64,000 nucleotides of DNA from Magnolia sinica (GCF_029962835.1 NC_080590.1:56666001-56730000), one strand, 5' to 3'; shown: positions 1 to 11,308, counted from the first letter of the stretch. Numbers and translations: made by a program. The notes: generated from the letters alone by a model not told the origin.

Positions 1-1742
1 AAGCCGTTCAGATTCCAACGGATGTGGATTCAGTATGACTCTTTTCATCAGGTGGTTAGCACAACTTGGAAAAATGCAGCATCTCCCCACCCAGTATATA
101 ATGTGCTAGCGAAGCTCAAGGCAGTCAAGCAGGATCTCAAGGTGTGGAACAAGAATGTTTTTGGTAATATTTTTTATCAGGTCCGTCAGGCTGAGCGCCA
201 CCTAGCTGACCTGGAGGCTAGGTGTCAGGGTATGGCAGCAGGCTCTGGACCGTCGACGAAGTTACAGAATGAGTTAAATATCATGTCTAATCAACTCATT
301 TGCCTAGAGCAGATGCATGAAACCTTTTAGAAGCAAAAGTCAAGAGTGAATTGGCTGATAGATGAGGACAAAAATACCCACTTTTTCCATGCCTCAGCCA
401 CTGCTAAACAGCGCAGAGCCTTCATCCGCTCAATCAGATTGGACTTGGGGCAGGATATAGAGGACCTGACAGCATTAAGGCAAGCGGCGGTGGATTTCTT
501 TGAGCAGAAGTTTTCAACTATCCCAGTTGCATCTGATTTTGATATTTTGGGGACCATTCCACGACTGGTAACGCAGCAGGATAATCTCTTGCCGTCGGCC
601 CCATTGACTCTGTTGGAGGTCCAACAGGCTGTTTTAGCCATGCCTGTTGATGAAGCCGCCAGCCTAGATGGCTTTTCAGCAGCTTTTTATGCTTCTTGCT
701 GGGATGTGGTGGCCCAGGATATTCATAAAGTAGTGCTTTTCTTCTTTCAGGGGGTAATCTACCAAGAGCTGTGACAACATCGCTGATATCTCTTATTCCT
801 AAGTCTCAGTCACCAAAGAGGTTTGCCAACTTCCGCCCGATCAGTCTCTGTAATTGCCTATATAAGATTTTTGCCAAAATCATTGCTACTAGGCTGAATC
901 AAATCCTACCTCCGCTGATTTCAAAGGAGCAAGGGGCCTTCATCTCTGGTCGTTTCATATCCGAGAACATTGAACTTTTAAGAGACATCACCAGGAAAGT
1001 TCGGGGGGGAAGGGGGGGGGGCGGAGAGGGGGGGGATGTGGTGGTCAAGCTTGATATAGAAAAGGCCTACAATAAGGTGGATTGGGGTTTTCTGAAGAAG
1101 GTGCTTCACCATTTCGGGTTCAATAGTGCTTGGGTGGAGATGGTTGAAAGGTGTTGGGGTAACAATTGGTTCTTAATCTTAGTTATTGGGGAGGCCAATG
1201 GTTTCTTTTAATCATCTAGAGGGCTCCGACAGGGAGACCTGCTCTCCCTAGCCCTTTTCATTATCACGGCAGAGGTTCTCTGTAGGGGTCTCAAGCTTTT
1301 ATTGGACCAGGGCCGATGCACGCCGTTTAAGAGCCACATGGGACGTCCTTCAATCTCCCACCTCTTGTATGCCAATGATATATTGCATTTCCTAAATGGG
1401 GGACTCGCGACCCTTTATGCGACGAAAGATTTTTTGGACTCAGACCAGGCGGCGTCAGGGCAATTCATCAACCTCCACAAGAGTTCTTTTGTCTGTTCCA
1501 AGAAAATGCAAGCGTCCAGGATAAGAGCGATTAAGAGAACCATTGGTATTTCCAAGGCCTCCTCCTCCCCTTTTATGTACTTAGGGGTTCCTATCTCAGC
1601 TGGTAGGTTGAAATCCAGCGCTTTTCGTCCTCTGATGGAGAGAATCGAAGGCAAAATTAGTGGGTGGTATGCCAAGATTCTTTCACAGGCAGGCAAAGCA
1701 GCTCTAATTAAACATGTGCTGACTAGTATACCAGTTCACTAG
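1..1742 (+). pseudogene. LINE ORF2 remnant: linker and reverse transcriptase
   Basis: The first 330 bases read as the linker that precedes plant LINE reverse transcriptases (DSFHQVVSTTW, then KVWNKNVFGNI). Next come NWLIDEDKNTHFFHASA (346 onward), the RT fingers FRPISLCNCLYKIFAKIIATR (from 830), the first catalytic Asp in VVKLDIEKAYNKVDW (about 1039-1083), GLRQGD (about 1221-1240) and a degenerate catalytic box YANDILHF (about 1368-1391) in place of the usual YADD, so one catalytic Asp is replaced by Asn. The thumb motif YLGVPISAGR follows at about 1580. Separate frames are needed for 22-330, 346-774, 771-1211 and 1302-1742. The copy is inactive. A run of G bases sits inside the palm at 1003-1035. 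Confidence 0.92.
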
Positions 1743-3380
1743 CAGCTACCCATGTCCCAATACAGGTTCTGAAAGCCCTAGAAGCGAGTGTCGCTAATTT
1801 CTTTTGGGGTTGGTCGTAGGGTAGGTGGAAAATGCACTAAATCAGTTGGAAGAGGCTTGCGGTTCCTAATGTAGAGGGTGGATTAGGCTTCAGGTGATTG
1901 GAGGAAGTCATGAAGGCTTATCGAATGAAGATGGTGTGGGTTATCCTGTCCTCCAATCACAACTCTTTGTGGAGCTCATTCATGGCCGCCAAGTATCGAC
2001 ATGACAGGGAGGCGGTCGGGGCCTCTCCATCTTGTTCTTTTGTGTCCTCCCTTGTAGAAGCGCATTTAGGCATAGTTTCAATGAATGTTTCCCATGGTTC
2101 AACAGATGATTGGGGAAGGTAGTTGTAAGCTTTGAAAGGAGAATTGGATAGGGCTTAGCCCTCTTCTCAGCTTGGCTGAGAGTCCCATCCCCACAGAGTT
2201 GCTGGATATGGAGGTTAGACAGTTTATTGGCCCAAACGGGCCGCTTCCTCCAATAGCGGTCTTCAGGTATTTACCTCAGGAGATGATCGATTTCATTTTT
2301 CGGGATGGATTTGTATTGCTAATGGCCTTGATCCTTTTTTCTGGCCACTATCCCCGTCCGGCGTTTTCACGGTTCGGTCTGTTAGGAACATTTGTAGGTC
2401 TCCTCGCCCACCGGTAGATTGGTCCAAGAAGATGTGGAATACGAAGTTCCCTCCCAGGATATCCTTGTTTCCTTGGAAACTGATTCAAAATGCAGTCCCT
2501 GTGGATGGAGAGGTCCAAGCGCGTAGTGTCCAACTGGCTTCTACGTGTGTTTGTTGCAACAACTGTTCGACAAAATCAGTGGAAATTGTTATCCACCTGT
2601 TTGTGGAAAGCACGATGGCGCAGGCCGTGTGGGATCACATTGGTTCCAGCTTTGGCGTAATCATAATACCTGCTTCCTCCATTTCAACAAGGTTTTCGTA
2701 ATGGAGTAGTGCCTTATCTTCCAGGAGGTCTGATGCTCAGAAATTCGCCCCTCTTTGTATCTGTTAGGAACTTTGGAAAGCCTGGAATGCTGCAACGTTT
2801 GACGGTAGGCAGGTCTCCATTCCTATTGTGATTTCTAAGGTGTATGGGTGGTTTAGCTTCATCAATGGTAGCAGCAACGTGGATTCTTCCCCAACGTTGC
2901 CTCTCACATATGTTTCAGCTGGAACAGCTGCAGGCCAGCCATCAGTTGTTTATTGGTCCAAACCTGCTTCCACGTGGGCTAAGATTAACGTAGACGGATC
3001 CTCTCGAGGGAATCCAGGTCTCTTTGGAGGTGGGGGGATTTGCAGGAATGATAGAGGAGAGTTTCTCTTTGCTTTCACTTGTGGTTATGGCCGCGACACC
3101 AGCACAGGTGCAGAAATTCGAGCCATCTATGATGGGCTCTCCCTCTGTCAAAACAGGGGCCTAAATATGGTGAAGGTGAAATCCGATTCCTAGTTAGTGG
3201 TGGATATCCTGAATGGTAGATCCAGCCTAGGGTGGAGGTGGGATTATTGGCTCAGGTAGATAGGCAATCTCAAGAGCCGAGGTCAGGTGCGGTTTGGGCA
3301 TACATTCAGGGAGGCTAATTCACTTGTGGATGCACTGGCCTAGCTAGGTAGTGAATCTCAAGACAGCCATATTTTCTTGT
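1743..3380 (+). pseudogene. LINE ORF2 remnant: zinc-binding RT domain and RNase H
   Basis: Continuation of the LINE. After an in-frame stop at 1740-1742 the sequence reads through the variable GGLGF region (about 1870-1895). A zf-RVT-type segment follows at 2430-2700 (FPPRISLFPWKL, then VCCNNC and VIHLF). RNase H begins near 2970 with INVDGSSRGNPGLFGGGG, continues with the Glu-bearing GAEIRAIYDGL (about 3109) and the Asp-bearing KVKSDS (about 3175), and ends with REANSLVDALA (about 3310-3345). A stop follows KSDS at 3191-3193. Plant L1 elements commonly carry an RNase H of this plant-like type at the ORF2 C terminus. Confidence 0.88.
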
Positions 3381-3632
3381 CGCTAGGTGAGCTTCCTCCC
3401 CTCATGAAAGGGCCGATCTTTCTTGATAAAACCGGGTTTGGGGCGATTAGAGTTGTTTTTTACGCCTCTCAACCTTTGTATGTAGTTTCTCACTTTCTTG
3501 TTTAGGTCTTATGATAGGTTTGCCTGACCTTTTTCCTGGGCATGCCCGAATGTAAGTTGGTTCCCTGTATATGAAATGAATTCAAGGCCATACGCCTTAA
3601 AAAATAAATAAATAAATAAATAAAATAAAACA

Positions 3633-4610
3633 ATGCCAGCAGAGTGTTCCATTCATGAGAAATGAGTCATTAGATGAAGGTGAGAAGTTAGTCAAGTTGT
3701 GTAATGGCAGTGGTTGGAAAATTTGGGATCAACTTGCGAGGATCAGGCTGGAGTTTGACAGAGGTGGTGGGAGGTCAAAATTGTTGATTGCCATGGCTTC
3801 AGAGGCTAGAGTCTCAACAGTGGCCAGAAAATCTGGGTTAAACTCCAATAGTTGTCCACTCAGGGGAGACAAAGCAACAAGAAGGTATGAGAGGAGCTAT
3901 GTCTTTCTCAAATATTCTAAAGGCCAAAGACATAGGTAAAATTGATGGAGTAAAGTTGGGGAGGTGGAAGTAGGGACCAGAAAGGTGACACAAGTGGAAG
4001 AATGTGAAGGGGTAAACAACTATTTGTGGACTAGGTAACCAAGGAGGAAAGGAGGAAGTTGTGACTTATAGCTTAATATTGTGTGATGCCCACTATTTTA
4101 TTGTTGAAATTGCTTTATGTTTATCGCTTAGATGGGGACTTATAGAACTTAATATGAATATTCCACCTGGAAGACTAATATGTACATTGTAGCATTTTAT
4201 ACTTGTTAATGTTCAAAATACACTCTTTCACTATCCCACACCCAGGTTTAATGCTGCTTTTTTCAAGCTTAATAACAAGAAATGTGATTGCTTTCAAGGT
4301 CTATAAATTTGTGTTATTTGTGGAACCTAATGTCGTGTAACGGTCTGCTTGAGTTTGTTTCAAAAACTTTAAATAGACAGTTGTTAACTGTTTTGTTGGT
4401 ATTGTGCTTTCATGATTGATTATTTCATGAGTGGATTGAATGAATGGATGAGTAGTTTAAACAAATATTTAATTGTTGAATGGCCCATCTAGCCATTGAT
4501 AACTCTGTTATATTGTTTCAACCTTGCAATTAATGGCTTATTTTTTAATTCATTTATTCTATCTTGGTAAAATGCTACTTTTTTGACTTTTTTTTTCTTT
4601 ATGTGTGCAG
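3633..4610. other. no gene recognised
   Basis: AT-rich sequence between the LINE tail and the CACTA end. One 94-codon open frame (3655-3939) has no motif, and I do not regard it as a gene. The stretch may be intron or interior of the CACTA element whose end is at 5330, with the LINE inserted in it; that is inference. Confidence 0.5.
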
Positions 4611-4745
4611 GATTTTGATCAATTGCGCCTAAATTTAGGCCTACAAGCACTTCATCCTTTTGACGTCACTCGTGTTAGGAGTGGACCACATGGAGGATTT
4701 ATTTTTTTTAATTTAATCAAGACCATTTTCAACTTATTGTTGTAA
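4611..4745 (+). other. candidate terminal exon of a CACTA-borne gene
   Basis: A pyrimidine-rich tract and ATGTGTGCAG (4601-4610) form a good splice acceptor, followed by 44 open codons (DFDQLRLNLGLQALHPFDV...) and a TAA at 4743-4745, then an AT-rich, 3' UTR-like stretch. The position just inside the subterminal repeats matches where CACTA genes end. No domain is recognisable, so both its coding status and its identity are uncertain. Confidence 0.3.
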
Positions 4746-4847
4746 ATATTATATTTTTTTATTGTGAAGTAATATAATTTTTATTTAATATTTAGTTTTA
4801 ATTGTATTGCAACATTTTTTATGTTCCAAATATTAAAAAAGTACAGG

Positions 4848-4848
<1 letters not shown>

Positions 4849-4884
<36 letters not shown>
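4849..4884. repeat. (TA)18 microsatellite
   Basis: Uninterrupted TA dinucleotide run just before the CACTA subterminal region. Confidence 0.98.
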
Positions 4885-4885
<1 letters not shown>

Positions 4886-4944
4886 TGGCCTGTGTTGCAG
4901 ATTGCATGACTTTTAACCAGGGCCTCCTAAATCTATACAGCCCT

Positions 4945-5330
4945 ACGAAAGACTTTTACTGATGCTTGTATACAATTTTATCGACGTTTTTCCATGATTA
5001 AAAGCAGCTAGAAACCATACTTTGGAAAACTTTTACCAGTGCTTGGATAGACTTTTGTCGACACTTTTTTAACTTTTACCAATGCTTCTTCAGAAATACT
5101 AGTAGCCATTAGAAGGTGTCGATGAAGTGAGAATGAGCAATGGAAAAGTATACCTAATTATTGGTGCTCAAACAAGCACTGGTAAAAGATGGTTAGCATC
5201 GACAAAGCTTTTGCTGACGCACCCCTTTACCAGCGCTTGTCTTAGCGCCCCAGTAAAAGGTATTCTGTCGCTTTTTTGGATTTTTACCAGTGCTTTTGAC
5301 TGTTTGTAAAAGGTTCTTTTCTTGTAGTTG
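4945..5330. repeat. CACTA subterminal repeats and terminus
   Basis: Copies and variants of TTTTACCAGTGCTT occur near 4950, 5027, 5072, 5222 and 5282; inverted copies AAGCACTGGTAAAAG and CCCAGTAAAAGG occur near 5175 and 5248. In CACTA elements, short subterminal repeats in both orientations are the known binding sites of the element's TNPA-type protein. The terminus is at 5317-5330. Confidence 0.7.
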
Positions 5331-5439
5331 TAGCAAGGGAAATATATAGCATGCTAAAGATTTTCAACAATACTTAGGGCTTTTTACATAATCATAGTTG
5401 ACAGGATGATAATTCATAGAGCAGCTAAGGGGTATTAAA

Positions 5440-6470
5440 AAAGTAAACCACGTGGCCAAGAGGCATTCAGGAGGTGGCCAAGAGGCATTCAGGAGGCGGC
5501 CGAGAGGTGAACGGCCGAGAAGCGTACAAAAGAAAAACAAGGCTAAAGTATAGTCGAACGTTTTGAAGTAGATTATGACCAAGTGGTCGAAGCGCGGTCA
5601 ACCTGTTTAAGATATAAATGGCAACCGAGGGCAATAAAGCCTTAGTCGACATAAATGAAATGAATGACCGAAAGGTGTTCAAAAGAGGAACGAATAGAGG
5701 GGAATGTATCAAGAAAAATAGCAGATCTGGAAAACTATGTGCCAATGGTTTAGTTATCATATTAAAAGCAAAAACATCTAGAAGAATTAATACTACACAT
5801 TATCAAATGACCAACAAAAGCAATGCAACCGATGTGTGGCCGATGAATGATTAACAACCAAAGTAAAACTTGTTCGAGAGAAGAAGAACAATGAGTAACA
5901 AAAAACGAATAAAAAAAAAGGATCTAGAAAAAGACTTTTCAACTATTGTGACCGTTATACTAATAGAAGAAGGATCTGAAAGAATAAGCTACAACATAAC
6001 TCTATAAATAGTAGAGGAATCCAATAGAGAGAATATACTCAACCAATAAAACCAATCCAACCAACAAGAATCTATTAAATCTATTAGTTTATCTTGTATC
6101 TCAATTTATCCTATGAGTAGTGGTAACTCTTAACCATAATCTTTAATTGTAATACAAGATTATGTTCATATGCTGAATTTGTTCTTTATTCAATATCAAG
6201 TAGTTCTTTCAAAAGACATTCTTGGAGTTCCTCCTAGTGATCGATAGTGAGTTTTTCCTTTTGTTTGATTTGTTGTAGTATTCTGGTATTCTGAAATTCA
6301 TTTCTTGTCGAAGGCACAAAATAACCCATCTTCAAAGGAAGAACCCAACCTTTGATTATCACGTGATCATTATTAAATTATACAATTGGCTGAGTAAGCG
6401 GCTGTTCTTCTCATAATATGGTCATATATGTTCATATTGGACATATTTGCTTATTTTGGTGCTTGAGGTT
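5440..6470 (+). other. LTR-like remnant with TATA box and PBS-like end
   Basis: This stretch and its copy in block B look like an old LTR. It has a TATA box (TATAAATA at 6003-6010), a polypyrimidine and AT-rich downstream part, and an end near TTTTGGTGCTTGAGG (about 6454-6468), which in block B reads TTTTGGCGCTTGGGG (about 29826-29840). TTTGGCGC followed by G-rich sequence resembles the primer site of Tat-type gypsy elements. No internal coding region follows. The left LTR border could not be fixed. Confidence 0.4.
6003..6010 (+). promoter_or_regulatory. TATA box in LTR-like remnant
   Basis: TATAAATA within AACTCTATAAATAGTAGAGG. The equivalent position in block B is present twice (near 29055 and 29395) because of a local tandem duplication there. 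Confidence 0.5.
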
Positions 6471-6645
6471 AAAGTTGATCGGTTTGGAACAAGTCGATGT
6501 AGCGATTCTGGTACACCCCGCATAATTGAAAACAAACTGACCATCCAATAATGGGATCATTTGATTAGCATGATTTTTGCATGGCAACCTATAAAAATGT
6601 GTCTTGAATATTTGATGGATGAGTGAAAAGATGCAATTAGGAGCA

Positions 6646-7235
6646 CCAAAACTTATAGTGATTAGAAGGAGATGTTGATGTTGACCCTTGTTGGGTGTCT
6701 TGAAGTTGTGAAAGGAATGCTTGTCCCTATCTATGCGTTTCTACTGACGTTCCAGCCACCCTTACTAAAAGAATGGCACGTGTGCACCTAATGAACGGTT
6801 GATATTATATCCCAATCATTGGTGTCACTGTCAAACGCTTAAGAGCCTGACCCACAATCATGAATTGGCTCACTTAAGTTAGTTTCGTTACTATCGGAAT
6901 CCTTGTATTCTATTGTAGATAAGCTCACGCGTACTTTCTACATGATTGCCACGCAATACGACCTGGCATGTGTGGCAGATATCAAAGTCACACGCATCAG
7001 GTGGGAGCCACTTTGTAGATGACTTGACCCAAAAAACACGCTGGTTGATTCATCTAGTGGCTGAACATGCATGGAGGAAAAGAATGAACGGATGAGGTAG
7101 TACATGTGGCCCTCTGATTAGTAGATTGCTCAGGCCAGATCATCTATACACTGACACCCACAAGATGCACAGCACTGATGTCACACATACCTCTCAAATT
7201 TCTCACTTGTTCACGTCTAGAGGTACTTGTGTCTT
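6646..7235. other. block A-specific segment, no gene seen
   Basis: About 590 bases present in block A and missing from block B, where GGAGCA runs directly into GCATCAACC. No terminal inverted repeats or open frame of note. The short shared AGCA at the edges fits a deletion in block B better than an insertion in block A, but that is inference. Confidence 0.6.
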
Positions 7236-7426
7236 GGATCAGCATCAACCATTTAGCTGCCTTGGAATGGCTAATTGATAATTTTAATATCTATTGCAAA
7301 TGGCGACCAGTGGAATGCTAGTCGGTGGCCATCGTTTAGAAGCGTGTCCTTAGGGTTCATGACCATGCCAATGGTCGACGTAGGAGCTAACAGTTGTTGA
7401 TGGACTGGAGTATACATATTGCAAGG

Positions 7427-8185
7427 GTTTTTGGCGCATGGAATTAGACGGTATTAAGTGGAATGGAATTGCTTTTTGGCAATAAATGCACTTGCTGGCG
7501 GATTGTCTCTTAATGATGTGGGAGTAAGCCTATTCACTTTGGTGTTTGGATGATGTAGGATGTATGGCTTAAGTACATATTTTGATTCATGTAATGTTTG
7601 GTTGTACATGGAAAACAGATCCAAAACTCAAGTGGGCCATACGAGAGGAAAGAGCGAGGAAAGAATTTCCTACTGTTGAAACCATCCCGAGCTCCACCTT
7701 GATGTTTATATGTCATCCCAACCGTTTATAAGTTCATTCCTGCTGGGATGAACTGACAACATAGAAGACTTTATCATAATACAAAACTTTTGTTGCCATA
7801 TGAATATTTCAATGGTGGTCACTCAATCCCCACTGTTTTCTCGTGTGGTCCACTTGAGTTTTAAATTTACCTCATTTGTGGTCACTTACCCTAAAATGAT
7901 CTTATAAAACAGATAGATGGGGTGGACTCCTCAAAAATATCAAGGTGGGCCTCACCTCTCTTCCCAGCGTAAGAACTTCCTAGCTCATTCTTTTAGCAGG
8001 AAATCCCATGGATTACGCAAATCTTGATTGAGTTACCGAAAGCCCTCCCTAACCTTCCCTGCTCCATATGTAGGATCCAATGCTGGAAATATATAATGAA
8101 CCAAACATGGATGATTTTTTCAAACTAAGGGATTTAAAGTTCCATCACACTTAATACCATCTAATTCCATTGGCCAAATACATCC
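7427..8185. mobile_element. MITE-like element with long imperfect inverted ends
   Basis: The ends are imperfect inverted repeats: TTTGGCGCATGGAATTAGAC then GGTATTAAGTG at the left, and the reverse complement of the right end TTTGGCCAATGGAATTAGAT then GGTATTAAGTG. Similarity covers roughly 35 bases. The segment is absent at the equivalent place in block B (near 30206-30258), though that place also has some private sequence. No transposase frame; the open frames inside lack motifs. The class is unclear; the GTTTGG-type end is compatible with a PIF/Harbinger MITE. Confidence 0.6.
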
Positions 8186-8446
8186 CGGCAATGGGTCAGG
8201 CGTCCGAGCCCAACAAGCCTGACCAGGCTTTGGGGTTGGGTTGGAACTATTATCTTGGACCCTGGCCTTTGTTTGGGCCTGGCATGCATTGCATGATCAA
8301 TTTTCGGGCCTGGACTTGGGTCACGCCATTTAGTTATTCGAGCCCAACTTGGGGTTCTATGTACATGCCTAATCAAGTCACATCTTCAACATTTTGAGAT
8401 TTATTCCCTGTAAATCATGTACGTTGTATCTATTTAGTCAAGGATT

Positions 8447-8500
8447 TTTTATTTTATTTTATTTTATTTTATTTTATTTTATTTTATTTTATTTTATTTT
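8447..8500. repeat. (TTTTA)n microsatellite
   Basis: About ten consecutive ATTTT units followed by T-rich sequence. The block B copy lacks the expansion, so it grew after the duplication. Confidence 0.95.
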
Positions 8501-8600
8501 TTTATTATTATTTTTTTTTACCTATTGAAAATCATTAGAGAATTTATACTCATTCTCCTTTTTATATACATCAATGCCACATGGTTTACAATTGAGCATG

Positions 8601-9073
8601 TGATGCAGGAGGATCCGAGTTGGATGATGCTGAGTTGTCAGATGACATGTTGATGGCGCTGAGATACCTTGAGTTGGCAGATCAGCGTAAAGATGGCAGG
8701 TGATCGTGATCTTTTTTATCTTATTTTTTTCCTTTTATGGTAATATTTCATTTATTGTTTAGGAAGTGATTCTAAATCCGATTTGAGGCAAATTCTTGAC
8801 AGATTATTTCTTTTATTACGTATTTCATTTTGGCTTGAATATTGGGATTTTGCTATTTTTTAGGTAAACTTCTGATAAGGACAATTTTTAGTTGTACAGC
8901 CCGGCTTGTGGGCTGATTTTGGATATTCCTTTTTTTTTTTAATGATATTGAATTGAACATCAGAGGAGCATCTCTGTGTTTTTTATTTTTTTTTGGGCGA
9001 TTCTCTTGTGTTCTTCACTGTGAATATCTGTTGAAACTAGCCTACAGAACAATCGTTATTATGTCCGACGTCA
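8601..9073 (+). repeat. CRM-like 5' LTR
   Basis: 473 bp, starting TGATGCAGGAGGATCC and ending CGACGTCA. The first ~90 bases still encode the shared C-terminal tail (GSELDDAELSDDMLMALRYL). It differs from the 3' LTR by small indels, including an extra stretch near 8940-8995, and by scattered substitutions. Confidence 0.92.
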
Positions 9074-9075
9074 GT

Positions 9076-9087
9076 TGGTATCAAAGC
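9076..9087 (+). promoter_or_regulatory. primer binding site (tRNA-Met type)
   Basis: TGGTATCAAAGC two bases after the 5' LTR, one mismatch from the TGGTATCAGAGC that complements the 3' end of initiator tRNA-Met and is used by many plant LTR elements. Confidence 0.85.
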
Positions 9088-9124
9088 ATTAGCATCTTCC
9101 TAGGGTGAGATCTCATCAGTTTCA

Positions 9125-10641
9125 ATGGCTGGTGGTCGTGGTCGTGGTCGTCGTGGGCAGGTTCCGAACGAGGAAGTCCTGCACTGTGATCGTAGCGTTC
9201 AGGATGTGATGATTGAGGATTTGCAGAGGCAAGTTGCAGAGTTAACCCGGCATCTAACGACGCAAGATTTTGGTGATCGTGAGATGGAAGATAACGATTC
9301 TGATTCCAGTTTCGAAAACCCATATCACAATCGTGCTCAATTCTGTGAACACCGTGTTCAGGAGGATCGATATGGAGACCTCGATTTCAGAGTAGATCTG
9401 CCCGAGTTTTCTAGTACGCTACAGGCTGAGGGATTCATCGATTGGTTGAATGAAGTAGAGCTTATTTTTTATTATAAGGAAGTCCCAGATCGTGTTAAGG
9501 TGAAACTGAACACTATAAAACTCAAAGGCAGAGCATTTGTGTGGTGGGAGCAGTTGAGGCGATCATGAGAGAGGCAGGGCAAAGCCAAGATCACTGATTG
9601 GGAGAGGATGAAGAAGAAGATGAAGGGTCACTTCCTTCCTTTTGGTTACACTCAAACCTTGTTTCAACGACTTCATTCGTTGAGGCAAGGCACGAGATCG
9701 GTTGATGAATACACGGAAGAGTTCTATCAATTGATAGCCCAGAATGATTTATCTGAGACGGAAGAGCAGGTGGTGGCGCGGTATTTAGGGAGATTACGAT
9801 AGCCCCTGCAGGATGCCCTCAGCCTTCACTCGCTGTGGACCGTTTCTGAAGCATACAAGCGTGTAATTGCTGTGGAAAAACAACAAAACAGGAAGCCAGT
9901 GATCAGAAGTGATCAAAGCAGTCGGCCAGTTTGCCCTCAAGAATGTCGTCCTACCCAACAACAACTGCAAGGTAATTCTAACTCTAATATTAGATGTTTC
10001 AGATGTGGTGAACAGGGACATAGAGTGATTGAGTGCAGGAAGCTTGCCAGTCAGAAGGGTAAAAATCTCCTGATTGAGGAAGACGTGGTAAACGAAACTG
10101 AGGAGGTTGGAGAGCCTGTGTATGACGATGATGACGATGGAGATGTGTTGTATGGAGATGGCCATGAGACTCTGGTCGTTCGCAAGAGCCTACTGACTCC
10201 CAAGGGTGATTTAGGGGACGATTGGTTGAGGACCGGTATTTTCCACACTACCTGTACAGTTGTAGATAAAGTTTGTAAGATGATCATTGACAGTGGTATT
10301 TGTGAGAACGTAGTGTCTGAAGAGGTTGTCCAAAAATTGCAGTTGAAAACAGATCATCATCCCAAGCCATACAAATTGTTATGGCTGAGTAAAGGCAGTG
10401 AGGTAAAAGTAGATAGGCGATGCTTAGTGTCTTTTTCAATCGACAGAAAATATTTTGATAATGCTTGGTGTGATGTTGTGTCTATGGATGCTTGTCATGT
10501 ACTATTGGGCAGACCTTGGCAGTTTGATCGTAGTGTTGTTCATGATGGGTGGAAAAATACATATTCCCTTAGCATTAAAGGGAAGAAGATTGTGTTGGTG
10601 CCTCATCGGGAAAGAACCACTCCTACCCCGGTAGCCAATAA
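9125..10641 (+). pseudogene. CRM-like gag and protease, with stops
   Basis: ATG at 9125. The capsid region is recognisable by FRVDLPEF, FIDWLNEVELIF and AFVWWEQLRRS, then [20 protein letters not shown] and [11 protein letters not shown]. Stops interrupt it near 9566 and 9800. A zinc knuckle CFRCGEQGHRVIEC (9995-10036) has intact CCHC spacing. The aspartic protease motif DSG is at 10289-10297 within MIIDSGICENVV. The frame is then cut at 10642 by a solo LTR. Gag binds element RNA and forms the particle; protease processes the polyprotein. An acidic run of Asp codons lies near 10124-10140. Confidence 0.9.
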
Positions 10642-11010
10642 TGCAAGACCCGTATCCTAGCTCATACCATTCCGTATGCCTCTGCGGTCCTCCCGGTCGA
10701 ATTCTGGCGACCCGCGACCTGTAGATTTCATTTGCGCTTGACCGCGAGTCACACCCTATTCACCCGAGTCGGTTCGACCCGAGACCTATGCCATTGCGAC
10801 CATGTCGTCGCTACGATTCCAATGCCACGTCTCGTGCATCAATCCGACGTCTAGATCCCAAGATATGACCCGTGTACGATCATAGCGGTGGACCGCACAT
10901 TGCAGGCCATGGTGTACACGTTTCCCCATAATCATAATGAGGATGATGTCATCCTAGGGATGACATCACCCTATTCTACAACCTAACCTACCCCCCTACC
11001 TAGCCTACCC

Positions 11011-11110
11011 CATAAATGCTCTCTTTTTTTTCAAAACTCATTATTACACCTCTTACAACCCATCCTTTCACTCTCTCTATCCTCTCACTTTCTCTCTCTT
11101 CTTCTTCACT
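11011..11110 (+). promoter_or_regulatory. candidate LTR promoter and CT-rich leader
   Basis: CATAAATG at about 11011 followed by a CT-rich stretch (CACTCTCTCTATCCTCTCAC and more) typical of plant LTR promoter and leader regions. Solo LTR 2 has a similar CT-rich tract near 35630-35750. Confidence 0.35.
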
Positions 11111-11275
11111 TCCATTGCTAGCCATGGACGTCCTAAGCAAGCTCCATTTCCAACCCTCTTACCTCTAGATCCCTCCTAATCTAACCCTTAGAAGCCCACC
11201 TCCACCATTGGAAGGAGTCCTGGAAGGCTTATAAACCCATGGGAAGAAGAAGAAGGAGAAGATCAAGTGGGTGTT

Positions 11276-11308
11276 TCTCTCTCTCTCTCTCTCTCTCTCT
11301 CCCTCTCT
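11276..11308. repeat. (CT)n microsatellite
   Basis: Nearly pure CT run inside solo LTR 1. Confidence 0.95.

Larger units (their letters stand above)
1..3632 (+). mobile_element. L1-type LINE, 3' part, decayed
   Basis: Non-LTR retrotransposon whose endonuclease end lies left of the window. Parts follow the known plant L1 ORF2 order: endonuclease-RT linker, reverse transcriptase, zinc-binding RT-associated domain, RNase H, short 3' UTR, then an A-rich tail made of AAAT units at about 3600-3632. The reading frame breaks at several points (near 330, 770, 1211, 1290, 1742 and 3193), so no ORF2 protein can be made. Because the 5' end is missing, a target-site duplication cannot be tested. Confidence 0.93.
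4611..5330 (+). mobile_element. CACTA transposon, right end only
   Basis: The right edge reads TTTTCTTGTAGTTG (5317-5330), whose reverse complement CAACTACAAGAAAA matches the CACTACAAGAAAA terminus typical of plant CACTA elements with one extra base. The 380 bases inside it hold subterminal repeats TTTTACCAGTGCTT in both orientations. The left boundary was not found; it may lie beyond the LINE or off the window. The start coordinate given is the first interior signal, not a terminus. Confidence 0.62.
5430..8600. repeat. duplication block A, left part
   Basis: Sequence from about 5430 is repeated from about 28512. Matching segments by eye: 5430-6645 with 28512-30010, 7236-7426 with 30010-30206, and 8186-8600 with 30258-30570. 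The match resumes at 19820 (beyond the CRM element) with 30570, and continues to the phytocyanin genes and their upstream regions. Block A carries extra DNA at 6646-7235 and 7427-8185 that block B lacks. Confidence 0.85.

Noticed and set aside
3655-3939. 94-codon open frame after the LINE
   Set aside because: No motif, no splice or promoter context, and a length expected by chance in this composition.
8161-8397. Open frames on both strands present also in block B
   Set aside because: The block B copy breaks the frames with indels, so conservation is at DNA level only.
9081-9323. 80-codon minus frame at the start of gag
   Set aside because: Antisense shadow of the CRM-like gag.
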